A DNA stretch of 5,694 nucleotides, from the NCBI GenBank assembly GCA_002427995.1, contig DIZV01000024.1, forward strand, positions 19,753-25,446. Direction: 5' to 3'. The DNA comes from Chloroflexi bacterium UBA6019 (GTDB lineage: Bacteria > Chloroflexota > Dormibacteria > Dormibacterales > Dormibacteraceae). The position numbers and the translations under genes are program-made. The notes below the pieces were generated by a model. That model made no database searches. It had not been told where the DNA came from and saw only the letters and a program-made list of their open reading frames with translations. This document shows, piece after piece, positions 5,442-5,694 of the stretch. Numbering within the stretch: position 1 is the stretch's first letter; each line of letters opens with the position of its first letter.

Positions 5442-5694
5442 GGTTGTACCAGCGAACCCCGTAATCGTGGCCCAGGTAGACGACGAAGCCCTGGTTGGCA
5501 GGGATGAAGGTCGGGGCGGGAGTCGCCGGCGTCGGGGTGACGACGCTCGCGTTGAAGAACCGGGCCAGCCACGCCGAGGTGTCCGGGTACTGTCCTCCGG
5601 AGAAGTCGTAGATCACCGTCGTCGGGCTCGACTGACGCGTCCGGACCGGCGCCGCAACCTGGAATCCATAGGGCTTGAGCAGGTCGGTGACGCC
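5428..5694 (-). CDS. C-terminal fragment of an LCP (LytR-CpsA-Psr) family protein, LytR_C domain (5' end outside the window)
   Basis: The reading frame is open from the window edge at 5694 to a TGA at 5430-5428, giving the last 88 residues of a longer protein. The visible sequence begins GVTDLLKPYGFQVAAP and continues through SPTTVIYDFSGGQYPDTSAW and a Pro/Thr-rich loop (VVTPTPATPAPT) to FVVYLGHDYG near the end. This matches the LytR_C (LytR/CpsA/Psr C-terminal) domain: a helix, 'GF.V', 'T.ViYD', and a final 'vV.LG.DY' strand. LCP proteins are membrane-anchored enzymes that transfer wall polymers to peptidoglycan, and LytR_C is a common extracellular C-terminal extension. The catalytic LCP domain is not in view, so a stand-alone LytR_C protein is possible. 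A GTG at 5616 could start a shorter frame but would cut the domain in half. The 3' end overlaps the chaperone gene by 14 bp. Confidence 0.8.
   Translation of the reverse strand, partial: GVTDLLKPYGFQVAAPVRTRQSSPTTVIYDFSGGQYPDTSAWLARFFNASVVTPTPATPAPTFIPANQGFVVYLGHDYGVRWYNLAHG

Overview
The window is GC-rich and gene-dense, with almost every base in a codon. It reads as ordinary chromosome from a high-GC, Gram-positive-like lineage. The combination of a two-domain L25/CTC ribosomal protein, a secreted YkuD L,D-transpeptidase, an LCP (LytR-CpsA-Psr) protein with a LytR_C domain and a split acyl-CoA mutase fits Actinomycetota, Chloroflexota or a relative such as Dormibacterota. That placement is an inference from gene content. 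No rRNA or other decisive marker is present. I see no mobile element, CRISPR array, tRNA or prophage signature.

Left part (1-2384): the ribosomal protein L25/CTC gene lies on the minus strand. A 105-120 bp divergent intergenic region follows, holding a perfect 7-bp inverted repeat (764-783) and a weak candidate L25 promoter. On the plus strand there is a secreted L,D-transpeptidase with an unfamiliar long helical N-terminal region. It is followed 52 bp later by a 71-residue two-helix membrane protein of the LiaI-LiaF-like type. Both plus-strand products belong to the cell envelope.

Right part (2389-5694): a minus-strand, tightly packed gene string. In transcription order it holds the 3' end of an LCP protein (LytR_C domain), a MeaB/ArgK-type G-protein chaperone, the large subunit of a coenzyme-B12-dependent acyl-CoA mutase, and its separate B12-binding small subunit. 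The LCP stop overlaps the chaperone start by 14 bp. The chaperone stop and mutase start share ATGA. The small subunit follows after 15 bp with a good Shine-Dalgarno sequence. The small subunit converges on the membrane-protein gene with only 4 bp between stop codons.

Main interpretive result: generic annotation would call the mutase methylmalonyl-CoA mutase. However, the two residues that set substrate preference in this family are Phe78 and Gln196, where methylmalonyl-CoA mutase has Tyr89 and Arg207. Phe/Gln is the isobutyryl-CoA mutase pattern, and the split 548 + 135 residue architecture matches IcmA/IcmB. The three genes therefore most likely form an isobutyryl-CoA <-> n-butyryl-CoA mutase with its own G-protein chaperone. 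I see no wholly new system here. The points worth following up are the specificity call, the transpeptidase's N-terminal region and altered active-site motif, the palindrome, and the fusion of a B12 operon to a cell-envelope gene.
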